This document shows, one piece after another, positions 6,247 through 9,388 of a stretch of DNA of 9,388 bases. Source of the stretch: Candidatus Methylomirabilota bacterium (GTDB lineage: Bacteria > Methylomirabilota > Methylomirabilia > Methylomirabilales > Methylomirabilaceae); contig JACQEV010000028.1 in NCBI GenBank assembly GCA_016200385.1, forward strand, positions 1 through 9,388, in the 5' to 3' direction. Position 1 is the first letter of the stretch, and each line of letters opens with the position of its first letter. The notes under the pieces were generated by a model. The model was not told the origin of the DNA. It saw only the letters and a list, made by a program, of their open reading frames with translations, and ran no database searches. The translations under genes were made by a program, and so were the position numbers.

Positions 6247-6364
6247 GTTGGAAATAGACGAGTGCCGTTCCAACGTGTTAGGACAAATAACAACGCTGTG
6301 CAACGGCCGATCCAGATGCCTGCGGGCCATTGTGATCTTAGACGGATAAAGTTGGAACGGCACT
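6247..6364 (+). promoter_or_regulatory. Leader with alternative hairpins before ntrY
   Basis: A perfect 14-bp inverted repeat joins AGTGCCGTTCCAAC (6261-6274) to GTTGGAACGGCACT (6351-6364) across 76 nt. The TTCCAAC inside the left arm (6268-6274) can also pair with GTTGGAA at 6247-6253, closing a local hairpin with a 14-nt loop. The two pairings exclude each other. The right arm ends 16 nt before the ntrY ATG, next to its weak ribosome site. This could be a switch-like leader, a transcription factor operator pair, or a small 104-bp element with 14-bp terminal inverted repeats. The inverted repeat is certain; the role is not. Confidence 0.55.
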
Positions 6365-6380
6365 AGCAGCAGGCAAGCAG

Positions 6381-8642
6381 ATGGTTGTCCCGAAAGACCC
6401 TGATCGTCGCAAGCGCCGTACCCGCCTGATCCTGGCGACTGTCCTCGCCCTCGTGGTGTTGTTGACAACCGTCCAGGTCTTGATCTATCAGCTCCGATTT
6501 CCCACCCCGATTGCCAGCAACATCCTGATCTTTGCCCTCGTCAACGTGAACATGGTCCTCCTCCTGATCCTGGTGCTTCTGGTCTTTCGAAGCCTCTTCA
6601 AGGTCTACCTCGAGCGTCGCGATAATCTGCTGGGTTCCAAGTTCAGAGTCAAGCTGGTGGTGGCGTTTGTCAGCCTCTCCCTCCTGCCCGCCTTCCTCCT
6701 CTTTGTTGTGGCAAGCAACCTGATCACCAACAGCGTGGATAGCTGGTTCAACATCAGGGTCGAAGAGTCGCTCCAGCGCTCACTGGATGTGGCGCAGCTC
6801 TTCGACAAGGTGTCTGGCGAGAACATCGTGATGCAGGCACGTCGGATAGCTTCCACTATCGACCCGGGAAGTCTCGGCAACGAGGAGGGACAGGAACTGG
6901 CCCGCAGCGTGATGGCTGAGAAGCTCCACGAGTACAACCTCGATGCCGTTCAAATCATCGACTGGAACGGTGCCGAGCTCCTGGGCCTGCGGGCGAAGAA
7001 GCGGATACCAGCCGACATGCCCCCACTCGGTCAAGCGCTCCGGCGGGGAAGGAGGGGAGAGACATTTGCCTTCGTCCAGATGATCTCCGGTGGCGATTTG
7101 ATCCGGGGAGTGGCACCGATCGCCCTGTCAGACTCGAAAGGCCGAGCGATGTTTCTGGTGGCCACCCAGTACATTCCTGAAGGATTCTCACGTAGCGTCA
7201 GCGATGTCACCCGCGGCGTCAAAGAGTACCAACAGCTCAAGATGTTGAAGAATCCCATCAAGGGAATCTACATCATGCTCTTCCTCATGGTGACCCTGGT
7301 GATCATCTTCGCCGCCGTGTGGGTCGGGGTCTATCTGGCTCGGGGCATCACCGTGCCAATCCAGCAACTCGCCGAGGGGACCAGGGCCGTCGCCTCGGGA
7401 AACCTGAACTTCAAGGTGGACGCCAAAGCGGACGATGAGTTCGGGATCCTGGTGAGCTCCTTTAACAAGATGACAGTGGACCTTCGGCAGAGCAAGTCCG
7501 AGCTGGAGAGCGCCAACGTTGGCCTCCAGCGCTCGAATGTCGAACTGGACCAGCGGCGCGCATACATGGAGACCGTGCTCGAGAATATCGCCACGGGCGT
7601 TCTGTCGCTTGACCAACAGGGGATCGTCACAACCATCAACCCGGCGGCCATCCAAATCCTTGGGCTTGAGGGGCGCCGCCGCCGGCGCTGTCACTATATC
7701 GAGCTCCTGGGCGGGACGTCGCTCGCCCCGCTTCGAAGCCTGCTGGAGCAGACCACTGGGGAGACGGGCGGGGTAGTGGACCAACAACTTACGCTTCAGT
7801 GTGATGGCCGGGTCGCCAATATCGTGGTGAACATCAGCGAGCTGACCGATCGCTCGGGAAACCATCTCGGGAGGGTGGTGGTTCTGGAAGAGATCACTCA
7901 GCGGATCCGAGCCGAGCAAACGATGGCGTGGCGGGAGGTGGCGAGACGGATCGCACATGAGATTAAGAACCCGTTGACCCCGATCAAGCTCTCTGCGCAG
8001 CGCCTGAGGAAGAAGTTCGCTGATCGGGCCCCTGATTACGAACAGGTATTCGAGGAGTGCACGCGGACGATCATTCAGGAGGTCAATGGGCTCAAAGGAT
8101 TGGTGGACGAATTCTCAAGGTACGCGGCCAAGATGCCCTCCTCCGACCCGAAACCGAATGATCTGCACCTGGTTGTGGAGATCGTGATGACGCTCTACGC
8201 GGCCGTCCCGAAGGGGATCAAGATCGGCTGCGACCTTGATCCCGAGCTCCCGCTCGTCAACGTGGACCCCGAGCAGATGAAGCGAGCACTGATCAACCTG
8301 GTGGACAATGCCCTGGACGCCCTTGAGGGGGAGGGAGAGATCGTTATCACGACTCGATACCTCAAAGGCAGAGAGGTCGTGGCGCTGGAAGTGGACGATA
8401 CGGGCCCCGGGATTCCCCAGGCAGATAGGGAGCGGTTATTCCTTCCCTACTTCTCGACCAAGCAGGGCGGGACCGGCCTTGGCTTGGCCATCGTGCACAG
8501 AATCGTTGCCGAGCACGCCGGCCAGATCCGGATTGAGGATAACGTCCCGAAAGGCACGCGAATCATCATCGAGTTGCCTGCCCTCGTACACTCGGGAGGC
8601 AACGGAGATGGAGTCGGGCCATGGCCCACGATCAGATCCTAG
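6381..8642 (+). CDS. ntrY: NtrY-type membrane sensor histidine kinase
   Basis: Sensor kinase that autophosphorylates and passes phosphate to the adjacent NtrX regulator; 753 residues, inner membrane. A basic N-terminus is followed by membrane helices at about 16-37, 47-70 and 89-112, an extracytoplasmic sensor domain at about 113-295, and a fourth helix at about 296-320. Then come HAMP (321-372), a coiled linker, a PAS domain (about 392-508), HisKA with phospho-acceptor H526 ([20 protein letters not shown]), and the HATPase domain with N box ([11 protein letters not shown]643), G1 box DTGPGIP (673-679), F box (LPYFSTK) and G2 box GGTGLGLAI (696-704). This order is typical of NtrY. The PAS domain carries an odd five-arginine run at 432-436. 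A stop in frame at 6339-6341 and no start between them fix the ATG at 6381; its ribosome site is weak (AGG at 6371-6373). It overlaps ntrX by 22 nt. The sensed signal cannot be read from sequence. Confidence 0.93.
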   Translation: MVVPKDPDRRKRRTRLILATVLALVVLLTTVQVLIYQLRFPTPIASNILIFALVNVNMVLLLILVLLVFRSLFKVYLERRDNLLGSKFRVKLVVAFVSLSLLPAFLLFVVASNLITNSVDSWFNIRVEESLQRSLDVAQLFDKVSGENIVMQARRIASTIDPGSLGNEEGQELARSVMAEKLHEYNLDAVQIIDWNGAELLGLRAKKRIPADMPPLGQALRRGRRGETFAFVQMISGGDLIRGVAPIALSDSKGRAMFLVATQYIPEGFSRSVSDVTRGVKEYQQLKMLKNPIKGIYIMLFLMVTLVIIFAAVWVGVYLARGITVPIQQLAEGTRAVASGNLNFKVDAKADDEFGILVSSFNKMTVDLRQSKSELESANVGLQRSNVELDQRRAYMETVLENIATGVLSLDQQGIVTTINPAAIQILGLEGRRRRRCHYIELLGGTSLAPLRSLLEQTTGETGGVVDQQLTLQCDGRVANIVVNISELTDRSGNHLGRVVVLEEITQRIRAEQTMAWREVARRIAHEIKNPLTPIKLSAQRLRKKFADRAPDYEQVFEECTRTIIQEVNGLKGLVDEFSRYAAKMPSSDPKPNDLHLVVEIVMTLYAAVPKGIKIGCDLDPELPLVNVDPEQMKRALINLVDNALDALEGEGEIVITTRYLKGREVVALEVDDTGPGIPQADRERLFLPYFSTKQGGTGLGLAIVHRIVAEHAGQIRIEDNVPKGTRIIIELPALVHSGGNGDGVGPWPTIRS

Positions 8643-9388
8643 TGGTTGACGACGACGAGAAGGTGTTGAGGTCGATCGTGGACATCCTCAGGGACGAGGG
8701 GTACCGCGTCACGGGTTATGGGCAAGCACAGGAGGCGCTCCGTGCCATCCAGAAGGGCCCTCCCGACCTGGTGATGCTCGATATCTGGATGGAGGGAATG
8801 GACGGGCTTGAGACCCTGGGGGTGATTAAACGGCTGCATGGGGAGCTGCCCGTCATCATGATCTCGGGGCACGGGACGATCGAGACGGCCGTGAAGGCCA
8901 CCAAGATGGGCGCCTACGATTATCTCGAGAAGCCCTTGGATCTCGAGAAGGTCCACTTGGCGGTCCGCCACGCCCTGGATCAACAGCGGCTCGAGTGGGA
9001 GAATCGCGCGCTCCGCGAAACCATCGATCGACGGTACGAGATCGTAGGCGAGAGCAAAGCGATCAGGATGCTTCGCGAGCAGATCCTGTCCGCCGCTCCT
9101 TCCAACGGGCGGGTCTTGATCCGAGGGGAGAGCGGCACCGGGAAGGAGCTGATCGCCAGGGCGATCCATCGCCACAGCGCCAGAAGGGACAAGCCGTTCG
9201 TCGTGGTCAACTGCGCGGCCATCCCGGAGGAGCTGGTCGAGAGCGACCTGTTCGGCCACGAGCGGGGCGCGTTTACCGGCGCCACGGCTCAACGGCGGGG
9301 GAAGTTCGAGTTGGCCGATGGGGCGACGATCTTCCTGGACGAGGTGGGGGACATGAGCCTCAAGACCCAGGCCAAGGTTCTCCGCGTC
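8621..9388 (+). CDS. ntrX: NtrX-type sigma-54-dependent response regulator, 3' end outside window
   Basis: The first 256 codons are present, open to the end of the window. The receiver domain (about 4-118) has acidic pocket D10-D12, phospho-acceptor D54 ([12 protein letters not shown]), S82 and K104. A linker is followed by the AAA+ domain from about 140, with Walker A GESGTGKE (169-176), the sigma-54-contacting loop GAFTGA (216-221) and Walker B ATIFLDE (235-241). The remainder of the AAA+ domain and the DNA-binding helix-turn-helix lie beyond the window. Phosphorylated NtrX-like proteins oligomerise and use ATP to open sigma-54 promoters. ATG 8621 lies inside the end of ntrY (22-nt overlap) with a GGAG-type site just upstream, so the two are co-translated. 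An AtoC- or ZraR-type name would fit the visible part equally well; NtrX is chosen because of the NtrY partner. Confidence 0.92.
   Translation, partial: MAHDQILVVDDDEKVLRSIVDILRDEGYRVTGYGQAQEALRAIQKGPPDLVMLDIWMEGMDGLETLGVIKRLHGELPVIMISGHGTIETAVKATKMGAYDYLEKPLDLEKVHLAVRHALDQQRLEWENRALRETIDRRYEIVGESKAIRMLREQILSAAPSNGRVLIRGESGTGKELIARAIHRHSARRDKPFVVVNCAAIPEELVESDLFGHERGAFTGATAQRRGKFELADGATIFLDEVGDMSLKTQAKVLRV

Larger units (their letters stand above)
5991..6380. other. 390-bp non-coding region between lpxC and ntrY
   Basis: I find no convincing gene here. A frame open from within lpxC to 6349 gives no recognisable protein and has no ribosome site. The region holds a small GC hairpin (GGACC 6020-6024 with GGTCC 6031-6035, no T-run, so at best a weak terminator), a hairpin TTCGGC 6083-6088 / GCCGAA 6096-6101, a sigma-70-like promoter, a second sigma-54-like site, and the paired-repeat leader described separately. 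Its length and structure suggest that ntrY expression is regulated from here. Confidence 0.6.

Noticed and set aside
5936..6349. 137-codon plus-strand frame overlapping the lpxC end
   Set aside because: It starts inside lpxC, has no ribosome site and contains no recognisable domain. It probably stays open by chance across the regulatory region.
7188..7958. 256-codon minus-strand frame, plus similar frames at 1478-2188 and 8639-9292
   Set aside because: Antisense to ntrY, rpoD and ntrX respectively. The frame at 8639-9292 runs opposite intact receiver and AAA+ domains. No homology visible.

Overview
The window is bacterial chromosomal DNA with dense coding, roughly 60% G+C by eye. All genes I can support lie on the + strand. 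lpxC shows that the host makes lipid A, so it is Gram-negative (diderm). NtrYX-type signalling, a long RpoD with a large insert, and an RNase H / Zn-ribbon / DUF721 gene block would fit a deep-branching Gram-negative lineage such as NC10 (Methylomirabilota), Nitrospirota or a deltaproteobacterial group. I cannot fix the phylum from sequence reading alone.

Layout. (1) 1-77: tail of an upstream gene, possibly dnaG, whose usual place is just before rpoD. (2) 182-2164: rpoD, the housekeeping sigma factor. (3) 2165-2450: a tRNA with anticodon CAT (probably tRNA-Ile2, possibly elongator tRNA-Met), bracketed by two long imperfect inverted repeats, each built of 7-bp units. (4) 2451-4843: four tightly packed genes for a coiled-coil/zinc-ribbon protein (COG1579), a ribonuclease HI-like protein with an extra N-terminal segment, a LemA membrane protein and a DUF721/DciA-like protein. 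The gaps are 1 nt, an ATGA overlap and a GTGA overlap, so this is very likely one translationally coupled operon. (5) 4844-5066: an AT-richer intergenic region with a good -24/-12 (sigma-54) promoter match. (6) 5067-5990: lpxC. (7) 5991-6380: a 390-bp non-coding region with a sigma-70-like promoter, a weaker -24/-12 candidate and a leader that can fold in two mutually exclusive ways. (8) 6381-8642 and 8621-9388: an NtrY-type membrane histidine kinase overlapping an NtrX-type sigma-54 activator, which runs off the end of the window.

How it fits together. The first half holds core machinery: sigma-70, a tRNA, a probable helicase-loading protein and an R-loop/primer nuclease. The second half links envelope synthesis (LpxC, the committed step of lipid A) to a two-component system whose regulator carries the GAFTGA motif needed to drive sigma-54 RNA polymerase. 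Candidate sigma-54 promoters before lpxC and before ntrY, plus a COG1579 protein whose Helicobacter and Chlamydia relatives bind sigma-54, make a testable though unproven sigma-54 theme.

Most worth a second look: the paired heptamer-repeat hairpins around the tRNA, the switch-like leader of ntrY, and the sigma-54 sites. I see no CRISPR array, insertion sequence, phage gene or plainly novel multi-gene system. The protein-coding content is largely recognisable.
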